Assembly (NCBI RefSeq): GCF_001039355.2
Contig: NW_019775496.1
Location: 248,796 to 312,795, forward strand
DNA length: 64,000 nucleotides
Origin: Lingula anatina
Taxonomy: Eukaryota; Brachiopoda; Lingulata; Lingulida; Lingulidae
Direction of reading: 5' to 3'
In this document: positions 25,514 through 36,503 of the stretch, piece by piece
How the letters are laid out: each line of letters begins with the position of its first letter
Position numbering within the stretch: position 1 is the first letter of the stretch
Position numbers and translations under genes: made by a program
Notes under the pieces: generated by a model
The model's input: the letters and a program-made list of their open reading frames with translations, nothing else
Database searches by the model: none
Told to the model about the DNA's origin: nothing

Positions 25514-27456
25514 GAGCAACAAAAGTGACCAAGTATAAATGTACGCACTATGTATAGAAGTACAGTTGTAATTCACTTGTGTCCTCCATACTTTTATCAC
25601 TATATTTATTTGTTCACTAGGAGGAGAAGCAAACCTATTTTATCTCCATTTCCATACCATATTTTTTTTACATCTTTACATCTACTTCTACTCAGCCATG
25701 CTGGTTTCAGTTTTTTATTAGTGCAATAACTTTCCTCTCAATTTCTTTTATCTTTAACACCCCATGATAAAAAACTTAGAAGTGAACCCGGAGAGTTGAT
25801 ACGCTATCCCGTCTTAGCAACGGTTTTATGCGTTGAGATTACAGCGTACGATTTAATTTGATTAATATCTTAAAAAGGCAAAAAAGAAAGAAAAAAGAAC
25901 GCTGCAGTTCGTTGTGCAATTACTACGTACGTGTAAAGCCATGTGGCTGATTTGGCATGTACGCTACTGTGGGTCTCCATTGCGCTTCCCGATAAAAATA
26001 CCTTCACTCTCTCCCAATCACAGGCTTAGCATGAAAGAAGTTGTGACTAATTAACTGGTAGTGCAGGAATCAAGGCAAATATCTCTTACAAAACTCCGTC
26101 CAATAATACAAAAATAACAGAGGCATGATCGCTGTACATATGCTCTTAGATGGGATAGCCATTGTACTTCTATCGTGTGTGTAACATTTTCTCTTCTTAA
26201 TCATATAGATTGATGAGGCCTGTTTAGATAGATTAAAAAAGGATTCAGATGGGATAGCTCATGCAATTTTTCGTTCGCCTAATTAGCCGAATAAAAAGCA
26301 ATAGCCTTTCGATCTCGGTCGCTGTGCATCTAGCGGTTGTAATGCGTCTTGTTGGTACATTAGAACATTGAGCAAGACGACTCTCTAGCAGGAGCTTTTC
26401 TACCGGGAAGCTTTCCTAAGAGTTATAAAATTGATGAAGGGCGATTTTGTAACTACTAGAACACGGGCGCAGCTGGTAGGGCCTCTGGTAGAGAATATAG
26501 CTAGACAGTTTTTTTAAAGATTTCATTGAAATTTGGTCAAACGCTGAACCAGTCGGCTGTGGCCTCAAACCTGGTCTTTGATATATACCCTTCACTTTAA
26601 AAAGCTTCATCAATTTTGAAATATTACACGGCGCAGGTTTATTTTTACATTTTGTCTACCATGCATCTTTTTGTCAACAGTATTTCGTGAAAAGATTCAC
26701 TTTGATTTATTATCTGGTATACATTTCAAATCCCATTCAAATCTTTGTTGATGTATATTGGAGGAGCGATATATGAGTAGCAGTAGTTGTTGATGGTTGA
26801 TATACCCTGTATATGCTTTTGTTGGATATACAGTTAAATTTGATGGGATCTAGGTTAAAAGGTAACAGTTTCCTTTTTCAATCAGTGGTATGACCGCCTA
26901 AGTTCGGGTCAGATATTTTGGAGACAAACGCGACAATTTTTATCAACACACATAGGCCTATACACGTAGGTGTGACACTGTTATATATCGGATAACATGC
27001 ATGGAAGTTCATTGAATTTTTTATATCGTATACACCATTTCATAGCTAGAGCACTATAGATAAATAATCAATGACAAAATATCGCAATACATCAGACAGG
27101 TTTGATCAACGTTTGTTGATTATTCATGTCTGCTCTACATGTAGATCTATGTTTGTTGATAATTTTGGAGCTTCGTTAATATTTTACGCTTGAGAGTAGA
27201 CATGATAAATGTTTGTTTAAGATGCATGGATGACTTACATATCCATTCAATATCCTGCATGGGAATTTACTACTCCTCTTTTGTAATTGCTATATTTCCG
27301 AACAGCTAATGTACATTGTACTGTATAACGCAACGCAGTTAGCCGGTCAGTTTGCTTATTGCTACGTATTAAAACAACTTATATAATATAAACCACCGTA
27401 ACAGCTAGGTTTTTATTCCATTCAATTTCTTTTACTAAAGGTTTACAACAAGTAAC
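24811..27456. other. Non-coding tract with GT- and AG-rich simple sequence
   Basis: Imperfect GTGTGT/GCGTGT simple sequence at 25325-25470 and an (AG)n run at about 25485-25516. No exon is supported elsewhere in the stretch. Confidence 0.45.
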
Positions 27457-27510
27457 AGGCCTGTAGCCAGCAATTTTAAAAGGGGGGTTCTTTTTCTGAA
27501 AAAGTGGACN
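27457..27510. mobile_element. Truncated hAT-like MITE ending at a single N
   Basis: CAGGCCTGTAGCCAGCAATT and TTTTTCTGAAAAAGTGGAC match the left half of the element at 14058-14225. The match stops at the single N at 27510, so an assembly join lies inside this repeat. Confidence 0.75.
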
Positions 27511-28794
27511 TATTGATATGAATAGAAAAGAACATTTGTGGTAGCCTAGGCCTACTCAGATTCTATTATCTAAAAAAAAAATCTACCTGTATTTTTAATC
27601 AACATTTGTAAGAACTTTGTTTGCAGTGTGTGAATGGTGTGTGGAAGGTGTTTCTGTCTCTTATTGTGTTGTAAGTGTCTTGTATTAATTTTCGTGAATA
27701 AAAAAAACGTTACAAAAAAATAAAATAAAATAAAATAAAATAAAATAAAACGTAAATAAGAGGCAAACCTTCCCTCGAACTTGATACATTGGTATGAAAG
27801 CTGAATCTATAAATATTGTGAGCTTCTTAACAGCACGTGTGTGGATATATAAAGTCCACATCCGCCACTTAACAGTAATAGCAGTAACAACAGTAGAGAT
27901 GCAGCTTATTTCTCACAGCTATTCAAGTAGCATAGAAGAAAGGCTAAATCAGAGAAAAACACAGTTTTGCATTATCACCGTGTTCTAGATCCTTCCAGAA
28001 ATTATGTATAAAGAAATCATTTGATAGGAAAGAATAAAACGCCATATTTAACCGGATTCTGGACTCGTGTTGATTAATTATATATTACCATCGCAAACAA
28101 CAACAAAACAGTGGTAATACCGGTACTGTGTTGAAATTGATTTGGCGATTCACTCTTTTATCTGTCGTTAAATTCACCAAAGGTGTGATCACATTAGCAA
28201 ATGCCCCGTGTTGACAGATGGTTTCAAAGCAGTAAATAGTCAGTGTAAGTATTCGCCGAGTATTACGGAACAGTGATTATAAGATGTAAAAAATAACTCT
28301 ATGTAAGGAATGTCATACAATGATTTCCGTTCTGATTAAATTATTGTCAAAATTTGATATATTTAAATAAAAGAACTTTTCAAATATGTTTATTTAAAAA
28401 AAAAATGGAGAAAAACCTGGCACCCATGGAAAATGTGAGACAAATATGAAACGATACAACGTTTTAACACTGAGTTTCAAAAGTCAAAAGCCAATTATAT
28501 ATATTTCAAAGTTCAATAACTTCAGCAGTTCAGGTTTTCGATACATTATTATTGCTCAACCCTGAAAATTTCAGGTGTTAAAGTGAAACAGATTTGATAT
28601 TACATCAATCAAAAGCACATTGACAGGTGTCAAAACTGCCAGAGATTTGTATTCGTCAGAAGTTACATAGGGCGGCATCATTTTTCGACTTAAGATTTCA
28701 ATTCTTTCGAGGTGTCAAAACTAAGAAAGGCCAGTTTGCCGCTGGACGCTCAAAGAACGCACGGTGATCGTTGAGATCGCACACATACAGTCCA
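27511..28794. other. Non-coding tract
   Basis: Contains a (TAAAA)n microsatellite at about 27717-27750. AGGTGTCAAAACT occurs twice, near 28625 and 28711. No gene is supported. Confidence 0.45.
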
Positions 28795-31041
28795 CACCCA
28801 AACCCAATATAGAGGTGCAAACGATGTCACAGACATGTTCCTAAAAATATGTAGTGCATAGATTACAAACTATGTTTGATTATTTTAGGGTCCCACATAA
28901 AGAAGTTTGTATTTAAGTTTCACTTTCCTGGAACCACGAATAATAAAAAATAATTCATCATCTAACCCCAAAAAGGAACATACGTTACTGTCACAAATGC
29001 ATAACGTCTAGCTGTGGAAACGTTTTAATCAATTTGAAAATTCAATCATCACGGGTTTTGTTCTTTAATTTATCTCCTACAAGTATAACGTTTTAAAAAA
29101 TTACAAAAAGCTTCTGTATAGAGCAGTTAATTGTTTTTTAGCGACTTAAGTTTGCCTGTCACTGAATATTAAAAAAACGGGGAAAATACACCCTACCGAC
29201 AGTAAAATAAGCATTTAATAAATCATTTCTCCCCTCGTGCTCCAAATATTGTATCTGAAATGTCAAACTATCATGGAATCACGATATAATTTTTCTGTCA
29301 GCAAAAGAAAACATTGTTTTCTCTTGCACCAAGTACTTGTACAAAATGAAACATTTTGTCAATTTTCCTAGGGAACATACGTTACCTAGTATTAGCTATG
29401 ACGCAGGCCCCATTAGTTACGGTTTAAATATTAATAAAAAACGTCCTTACGTCATATTTAATTTAACATGATCAAATCACTTCAAAATATATAAGAACAC
29501 GTTATGAAAATAAAAATTAGGTGGCCTGGAACATACGTTACCGGAACATACGTTACCAGTGAAAATCTACATGCGCCCGAAACAGGCTCCGAAAGAAAAA
29601 TTAGCTTCTCTTTGAGATGTCAGGTGGTTCCTTCTGACGTCTGCTCGAGCTAAAGATTAGATGAGGTTAGTTACAAGTGTAAATAAATCCATAAAATCCT
29701 CAGTAACGATGAAGGCGAAGTGAATGATTTTGTCGTAATAAAAAATTAAATTCAAATACAGAAATGAATGTCAAAGACGGAAATAAATGTCAAACAAAAC
29801 TATGCAAGGAAAAAATAATCGCCAACGAGACGACTATAGTAGAGCCCAAGAGCGCCAGTAACCAAAATAAAAAATTCATAGAGCACGTTGGCAGAGTAAA
29901 AACACAGTATGAACATCTAAGAAATCTCAAGGAAACTTTTACAAGAAATCATGCAGCCTATGATTTGTCTTAAATAGCGACTGATAAGGACCGTAGAGAC
30001 CCTTGAACTCTAAAGTGATATCTGCTTCTTATACTCACTCAATGGAAAGACTTGAAAACGTAATTTTGTGAGCCACTTACTTTTTATAGATGGAACAAAC
30101 ATTACATATATACATTTTTTTAATTCCCAAAAGTGCCGAAATCCGCAAGACAATTTACACCTTTCAGAGAGGATAGTAAAGCTCATTTTGAACGAATTCT
30201 CTGCTGTATTGGAAAACCTATAGGTGTGTTGAAAAAGGCTTCGTTCAAAGAGGTGGTAGGTTAGATCTGTATTTCTTTACATGCAAATGATTAAGGCGTT
30301 TGATACGCGGATCGTGTTTGTGTAATAGGTTATCACTTTTGATGTCTGAGTTACTTTTAAACACCTTAATAAATTCTACAAAAAAAAAGAGAAAAAATAT
30401 CTTATCAATATTTATTAAACTCGTGTCCCGTATCTTTTCTATGGCTGTGGAACATACGTTACATTACGGTATGCGAAGGATGCGAGGCGTAGTTGGTATT
30501 GTAACTAATACACCCAAAATTTGAAACTGTCAATGAGTTTTAAATTCACGACGAATATGACCAATGGTAGATAACTTTTAGGTAACAAAGTTTTCAATTC
30601 TCTGTACAATTGACAATTACTGCTATTGAAAGAGTCATCAACGTGGACATTGTAAAGAAAAATGATCTTTAGTTTGAAAGTAATTTTCCTAGATCTGGTC
30701 AATTTAAATGTATTTTCCTATTACTTTTCCATTATTAATGACTCATAGGGTTCTGATAGTGTTTAGCTTGCACAAATTTCCACAGCGCTCAACTAATGAT
30801 CGTGTTTATATCAGACGATTCCGTGGTATCGTATGTTCTTTCTTACGCTTTTTTTACATCAAACGGTTATCAATTTATTTGCTTACAAAACAGAAACGCG
30901 TGGGCGTAAAATTGGGACATTTGTGGATTTTTGTTCTATACACATGTAAGTTTTAAAAAATTGGATAATACATTGAATTCATTCAATTTCATTTTTTGAG
31001 ACTTGAACTTGTGAAATGCACCTCTATATTGGGTTTGGGTG
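28795..31041. mobile_element. 2.2-kb tract bounded by a perfect 25-bp inverted repeat
   Basis: Positions 28795-28819 and 31017-31041 are exact reverse complements (core CCCAAACCCAATATAGAGG). Between them lie five exact same-strand copies of GGAACATACGTTAC (28975, 29372, 29528, 29543 and 30449) and a decayed ORF at 29764-29973. The arrangement suggests an old DNA transposon with terminal repeats and internal binding motifs, but I could not identify a target duplication. Confidence 0.45.
29764..29973 (+). pseudogene. Decayed transposase-like ORF fragment
   Basis: The 69-codon frame contains FIEHVGRVKTQYEHLRNLKE, then a short run ending AAYDLS. The FxxHVxRVxxQYxxLxxLKE pattern resembles a stretch that, in several uncharacterised animal transposon-type proteins, precedes an MDFAENY-like acidic motif. 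Here the frame stops before any such motif. The fragment lies inside the inverted-repeat-bounded tract 28795-31041. The family resemblance is from memory of the pattern and should be treated as tentative. Confidence 0.35.
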
Positions 31042-31514
31042 TCCAGCGTCTCCGTGGACGCCATAGTCGCTGCAAAATTTTGAACATGTTCAAAACAATC
31101 GCAGGGGCATTTTTCAACAGAGGCAGCCTGTCAGGACATCTGAGGGTAACGGCTACTAGTGGTCTCATACCTGGCCCAATTGGAATTTATTTTCTAAATT
31201 CTTGTACCTATCCATTTTCTGATATTTCTGTCGTTTTGCAAGATGCAGTTCTTGTCGTTTTCTGCAACAAACTTTTACAGGCCTGTGTTTATTTAATTTA
31301 ATCCTTATGTAAATCTTTTGTTTTGTGTAAATATTTTACTTTATGATTTTTTATTCAAAGTCATTTATCTTTAGGTTGCAATGCTTCAAATAATGTTAAT
31401 ATTATTATTTATTTTTTAAAAGATACGTGTCTATTAGCGTGTGCATCTACGGTGTACTGCAATTAGCTCCTGTTGGCAGCGCGGCCTTCCTCCAACAAGG
31501 GTTACAGGTCTGTT

Positions 31515-31607
31515 TATTTTATTTTATTTTTTTATTATTATTATTTTTATTTTATTTTATTTTATTTTATTTTATTTTATTTTATTTTATTTTATTTTAT
31601 TTTATTT
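31515..31607. repeat. (TTTTA)n microsatellite
   Basis: TTTTA units interrupted once by a TTATTATTATTA run. Leu/Phe/Tyr-rich reading frames here come from the repeat. Confidence 0.95.
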
Positions 31608-32203
31608 TTTTGTTCTTCCAGCAGAGCTTGACGGATTTGTTTCAGATTATTAGGGGTTGATTCTTTTCTCCATTGCGCACTCAAAATCGTTCAGCATGTA
31701 CTCAACAGGGTTAGTATTCGCCCTCAAAGACGACTGTTCGTTCTTCAGAACATTGCTTTTCAGATTTCTGCAACAAATCAATCAAAATACGAGAACTGTG
31801 AATAAGTGCGTTGTCATGACGAAACCGGTAGGCCTACTCATTCCTGAAGTCACCTCTTTATAATGGAATTCATGAGCTCAGTGGGGTTAGTATCGGGCTT
31901 CAGAGATGGTTGTTCCATTTTTAAAAGATGACTTCAAAGATCACTACAGGCTTCATCATGACAACACACTTGTTCTTTTTATCATTTTTTAATAGATTAA
32001 ATAGTGATTCGTGTTAGAAAAAAAGACATAAGGTAGGGGAAAATAGGGAAAATTTGAGAACTGTGTAGGCCCTAATTACCTACAAGATGTGGGTGACACA
32101 TTAGAGCAATGGTAGGCCTACACCCAGGGGTGGAAGGTATGTGTCCTCCTCTTATCTTCAGGAGCTCCGCAAAATAGTGAAAACAGTAGGCCTACACAGA
32201 CGG

Positions 32204-32363
32204 CAGGGGCAGATCCAGGATTATTTGAAGGAGGGGGTCCGGTTTTTAGGAATGACAGGCAGCATATGTGAAGCCGACCCTCGCAACAATTGGTGTGATA
32301 TTTTTTAGAAATCGAAGGGGGGGGACAGGACCCCCTGCTGACACCCCTCTCAATCCGCCACTG
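32204..32363. mobile_element. Short hAT-like MITE
   Basis: Left end CAGGGGCAGATCCAGGAT and right end (reverse complement) CAGTGGCGGATTGAG form imperfect terminal inverted repeats over 160 bp. G-rich and C-rich interior, no ORF. Confidence 0.65.
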
Positions 32364-32553
32364 GGTGCAAAAACAAATTAAAAGAACACTTGCATAAATG
32401 TCAGACACAGGGCAAATTTCTTTCACGTGACTTCTCTGTTCAGTAATTGTGTTAGGTGAGCTCTGATCTTATGCCTAGCGCAATACTGCTGTCAACAAGC
32501 TCAACAGGCTCTATCTAACATGGAAAGGCCTACACTGAAACTTGTTAAACTTG

Positions 32554-32683
32554 TACCCTCTACCGGGGACACAGTGGTTATTATTTGGACATTTTCGCTG
32601 TGCAGAGAATAACTGTGAATTTAACCAGAGACACATCTGTGAATATCAAGCGAAAAATCAATCCGTGGCCCTGGTAGAGGGTA
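32554..32683. mobile_element. MITE with TACCCTCTACCGGGG ends
   Basis: Left TACCCTCTACCGGGG and right CCCTGGTAGAGGGTA are inverted repeats with one mismatch. Total 130 bp. A second copy, split by an insertion, lies at 62594-62639 and 63461-63541. Confidence 0.85.
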
Positions 32684-33515
32684 GAAAACTTGGAACCATA
32701 ATGGAGAGCTCGAGGAGGGGAGGGTCTTTCTGCTTTGGTTCCGCAATGAAAGTGACTTATCTGCCTTCTTCTTCATTTACTGCGTGTTACCAATGTCCTC
32801 ACATTATCACAGTATTTCCCAGCGTGTAAGCACATTAGAACATCGCATATTTAAAATAACTTTTTGCTTCTCTATTTATTTTCCCCCTTATTTTTTCGTG
32901 GTAGGAATCTTTTATGTGTCAGGACATACTTTTCGACACATTTCTTACGCCCTTAGATGGTTTACGGCACACACACATAATCTACTATACCATTACTTCA
33001 TTGAGACTTTCTTCACTGACGTATTTTCTTTAAATAGCACCGACGTCAACGTTAGCATTGGTTGCCGAATCACAGTCCACTAATCACATGTAAAAGTCCC
33101 TATCAGCCAATCATATGCGGGGCCACACAGGTGCGTTGGCGTTTCGCCAAATTTAGTCTGATGCAATGAATGCGGAAGCGCACCGACTTTCCCCTTGACT
33201 ATATATATATCAATGTGCATTATAAACGAGTACCTAGCTATACACTGAATGCATGGAAAAATAATTATAAGATTACTCTAAATGATTTGTGGAAAGTATG
33301 AGGGTATATATGGATTGTAAATATGACATGTTGCTCAAATAACAGTCTGAACGATTAAGTAAGTCATTGTCGTTAATTGATGTGCGGAAGGATAGATAAC
33401 AATTCGCGCCGTAAAGAGTCCCGCCACGCATTGCACGACCATTTCATCAGACACACCAAGAAGAGAAGCTGCGACGAAAAGGTTTCCCGTGACTGTACAA
33501 CAAAAAACCGCGAAA

Positions 33516-33527
33516 ATGGCTTTCTAG
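33516..33527 (+). promoter_or_regulatory. ATF4 uORF1 (three codons)
   Basis: ATGGCTTTCTAG encodes Met-Ala-Phe-stop in a strong initiation context (A at -3, G at +4). Vertebrate ATF4 mRNAs also carry a first uORF of three codons that promotes re-initiation downstream. Whether it lies in the mature leader depends on an intron that I infer between here and uORF2 (acceptor TTATTTTTTTAG ending at 33813; possible donors near 33574 or 33735). Confidence 0.6.
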
Positions 33528-33823
33528 AACCCCGGCAGCTGAACGACTTGTGCTCCGCAAGGCGCACCCTGGCGTACGTTATCAAATTTTGTACAATTTT
33601 ACTGAGGTTTTGTTCAACTTAAGAAAATAGGAGAGACGGTCGACATTGTGAAAATTGACATATGTTTCGTAAGAACCTTTTCTGTTTTAACTTTATCTTA
33701 AACGTTTGTGTTTGGAAATAGTGATCAAGGTTAGGTGAGTGTATTTACAAAAAGAAAAGAAAACAAGTGACATTTCACGGAGTTAAATATTTGTGATTTG
33801 TTTATTTTTTTAGTAACTGCAAA

Positions 33824-33964
33824 ATGGCAAGCTTACGACAAACGCACCCTCCCTCTGGGATACTTGACGACAAAGTGAAATCGATAGAAACGATACAAGA
33901 TGATGTTCGAGGACGAGATGAACGATTGGGGCGATTTATTTGCCCCAGCCCCGTTGGGCGTTGA
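33824..33964 (+). promoter_or_regulatory. ATF4 uORF2, overlapping the main start out of frame
   Basis: A 46-codon ORF starts in strong context (AAAATGG) and ends at a TGA 65 nt inside the ATF4 coding sequence, in another frame. This is the inhibitory uORF2 arrangement known from vertebrate ATF4. Ribosomes that translate it pass the ATF4 start; when eIF2 alpha is phosphorylated, delayed re-initiation skips it and ATF4 is made. The peptide sequence itself need not be conserved. Confidence 0.8.
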
Positions 33965-34053
33965 AGTTGATACCTTCGCTGAGCTGAAAGAGTCAGCTGG
34001 AAAACCAATCACACATGATGGTCCATTCTCCGATTTGGCAGATGACCGTTTGG
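33900..34053 (+). CDS. ATF4: ATF4 coding exon 1
   Basis: Encodes residues 1-51 plus one base. It begins with two Met codons (33900 and 33903), and I use the first. The N-terminus contains FEDEMNDWGDLF, an acidic/aromatic patch suited to transactivation. The exon ends in phase 1 at a canonical donor (TTTGG then GTAAGTTG). It opens inside uORF2, which shifts translation control to the leader. Confidence 0.85.
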
Positions 34054-34222
34054 GTAAGTTGTAATTTTCAGTCTAATTATTTGTTGTAAAATATGTGTGA
34101 GAGGGGAAAAAAGACTTTGTGTGAGCTGGAAATTATTGAACATATGGTGAAAGACTGTTGAGTGACATTCTCTTAATTCTTCTCATTTTCATCAAGTTAA
34201 ATTTTTTCTCATCTTTTTGCAG

Positions 34223-34980
34223 GACCACAGTTGTTTGAGCCATGGTTGGACGAGAGAGTGGACCTTCTCGACTTCCTCCTGGATGAAGGCAAGTCTGTCC
34301 AAGAGGTAGATGCCATGGTCACCTCTGTCACAACATTGACCGATGTTATAGGACCAGCTGAACCCACTGCTGCAGCCCCACCCACTCCTCCACCAGCTGT
34401 TGTGGTGGCAGACAGCATTGAGGAACTCTTGGCCCAAGTAGAGGGGCTTAATGACTCTGGCTTTGTACATAATGAATCATTAGAGGGCTCAGGTGCCTGT
34501 GTTGAATATGTAGATCTCACACCACCTCTCAGCCCAGAGGATGTGGAAAGTATTTTATCAGATTCTGGACGAAGCAGTCCTTATTTATTAGACACTTCTA
34601 CTGTAGATACTTCAGTCCTGTCACCAGGATCAGACTTTAGTTCAGAAGACGATGAGCTCTTTGTACAGAAAAGATCTCGTAGTTCTCCATATAGCACTGA
34701 CCCTGATTACACTGTTACTCCACGGGTAAAGTCTCATTCTGGTAAAAAGCCTAAAACACTTGACAAAAAGTTAAGAAAGAAAGAGCAAAACAAAACTGCT
34801 GCTCTCCGTTATAGATTGAAAAAACGCGAAGAAACTGAACAGCTACAAGCTGAGGCCGATGAACTAGAATCACACAATGGAGTGTTGAAAGGAAAGGTTG
34901 AAGAACTAGAAAGAGAAATTAAGTACATGAAAGAGTTGATGAAGGAAGTGTATATGGCAAAAGGACTGATTAAAGAATGA
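34223..34980 (+). CDS. ATF4: ATF4 coding exon 2: bZIP transcription factor
   Basis: This exon completes a 303-residue ATF4-type activator of the integrated stress response, which acts in the nucleus as a bZIP dimer on amino-acid, redox and ER-stress genes. The acceptor is CTTTTTGCAG, and the phase joins to exon 1. From residue 52: LFEPWLDERVDLLDFLLDE (acidic/hydrophobic activation segment), a Pro/Ala linker, DSGRSS at about 165-170 (a match to the DSGxxS phosphodegron read by beta-TrCP), and the basic region NKTAALRYRLKKR at about 241-253. A heptad leucine zipper follows and runs to the C-terminus. AATAAA lies at 35029-35034. Length and layout fit ATF4 rather than the shorter ATF5, but one invertebrate ATF4/5 gene is equally possible. 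Confidence 0.93.
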
Positions 34981-35028
34981 TTGTAATGTACTATTTGTTA
35001 AATTATTGTAGGAATAATTATTATTGTA

Positions 35029-35034
35029 AATAAA
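35029..35034 (+). terminator. ATF4 polyadenylation signal
   Basis: A canonical AATAAA 49 nt after the stop codon, followed by a GT-rich stretch (TGGTGTTTG). Confidence 0.75.
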
Positions 35035-35406
35035 TGGTGTTTGAAATATTGAGTATTTGATTTATAATTTTTAGCAAATGGCATAAAAAAGTACAAGCAA
35101 CTCCAAGAATTGGTACTAAGTAACCAAAATATTAAAATTTTGTGGCACACACTTTGCTTCTTAAAGGGGCACTCAGTTAACGAGTGCTTTCAGTGAATTC
35201 AACTATGCCTATATTTATGTGACTTGGCAAAGGCATATTTTTGAGATCAGGAGCTTTTATTAACGTGGAACAAATTCTTAAGTTTCTTAGTCATTGCCTG
35301 GTGTTGAAAATAATTTACTGAAACATTTCAGCACACCCTTTGCCTCTTAATACTGCAGAAACTGGATTTCATTAGGGTCTTTCCATCAACATAACCGTAG
35401 TAACCT

Positions 35407-35412
35407 TTTATT
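35407..35412 (-). terminator. Possible ADH class III polyadenylation signal
   Basis: AATAAA on the minus strand about 365 nt beyond the alcohol dehydrogenase stop. The 3' ends of this gene and ATF4 would then converge within about 360 bp. Confidence 0.4.
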
Positions 35413-35776
35413 GGCACTGATACAGAAAAAGTGACCCTTGACATAAATAACCCTTGGATGTCTCCGCTAACAAATAGCATTTTGTCAGTTAAGTAATTTT
35501 TCTGATGTTTGTTATAATTTTCACCATAAGTTTTCCAATGATTAACAGCATTCTGGGAGCATAATTACTTTCAAATCTTTCTTGGTTCCCAATGATTAAC
35601 AGCATTTTAGGAGGCTGTAATATTAAAGTTCATCTTTTCTAGATTAAAGGGAAAAAACTAGATAAATTGGGTAATACCCTGTAGGTTTTACAATTTGTTT
35701 CATAATTTGCTGCCCTCCAAGTCTGCATTATAAGTATCAAATAGCACAGTCCTGGTGTGTTAAGCAAGAAGCCTCT

Positions 35777-35801
35777 TCACATGTTGACCACAGAACGGAT
35801 A
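35777..35801 (-). CDS. ADH5: Class III alcohol dehydrogenase, last exon
   Basis: A 25-nt terminal exon after the acceptor TTCTTCTTACAG. It encodes the end of Ser plus Ile-Arg-Ser-Val-Val-Asn-Met-stop, matching the C-terminal SIRTVVK-type ending of class III alcohol dehydrogenase. The phase fits the preceding exon (AG then T). Confidence 0.85.
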
Positions 35802-36077
35802 CTGTAAGAAGAAAATAACCAAATTGTAAATTTTTTATATGTTTAAATATACATTTTTGATGGTGTGTATCAACTTTTATATGCCAAATAACCTATGCAC
35901 TTTTAACTTCTAAGGAATCATGTTAGGCTATGCATCTGTTGATCAAAGGCGATTTTTTTATTGATTCATAAATGATATGGAAAAGCGGTCTGAATTCCTA
36001 ATAACATTAATTATTTACACAAACATGTATGCATATATAACACACTTTTGACTGTATCAATCTTATTTATTACGTAC

Positions 36078-36216
36078 CTCTGCCCAGAATGCATAAGGTC
36101 AAATGCTTCATTGATTTTTTCCAGGGGCATGTTGTGACTCACAAACTCATCTACTTTAACTATTCCTTTCAAGTAATCCTCCACTAGTTTGGGGACACTT
36201 TCACGACTTTTCCAAC
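36078..36216 (-). CDS. ADH5: Class III alcohol dehydrogenase, penultimate exon
   Basis: The exon reads [18 protein letters not shown], then [20 protein letters not shown] and FDLMHSGQ. These are hallmark segments of class III alcohol dehydrogenase, the glutathione-dependent formaldehyde (S-hydroxymethylglutathione) and S-nitrosoglutathione oxidoreductase of the cytosol. The acceptor is TATTTTTTGTAG and the donor GTACGT. Entry phase 1 and exit phase 2 match the final exon. The substrate- and zinc-binding exons should lie at higher coordinates, yet none is visible before the RBR ligase at 49143. A transposon cluster and a single-N join (37953) begin about 290 bp away, so the gene may be interrupted, mis-assembled, or a relic. 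Confidence 0.9.
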
Positions 36217-36503
36217 CTACAAAAAATAGTTATGTCAATTGCTTTCTAAATTTAATTCAAACAGATTTGTATATATACTTGATTGTTTCACACCTTCCTT
36301 CTAGATAAACACTGTAGAGAACACTGTAGTGACTCTAGGAAAAAAGAATTACATTTATGATACATTAGGGTTCATTCCCAATGAAACTATCGTTCTATGT
36401 AGATCAATCCAACTCGCTGAAAGCACTCGGTTACACATTTTAACATGATGTGAGTAGAATGCAGAAAAATGGACTCTTGCTTCCACAAAAACCATTTACG
36501 ATA
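36217..36503. other. Flank between ADH exon and transposon
   Basis: AT-rich unique sequence, presumably ADH5 intron. No exon is visible. Confidence 0.5.

Larger units (their letters stand above)
31042..33515. other. Non-coding tract upstream of ATF4
   Basis: Contains a (TTTTA)n microsatellite (about 31515-31607) and two MITEs (32204-32363, 32554-32683). A TATATATATAT stretch near 33200 could be a TATA region for the downstream ATF4 gene. No other gene is supported. Confidence 0.45.

Noticed and set aside
32118-32426. 102-codon minus-strand frame
   Set aside because: It runs through the hAT-like MITE at 32204-32363 and has no independent support.
34192-34520. Two minus-strand frames over ATF4
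   Set aside because: Antisense shadows of the ATF4 coding exon.
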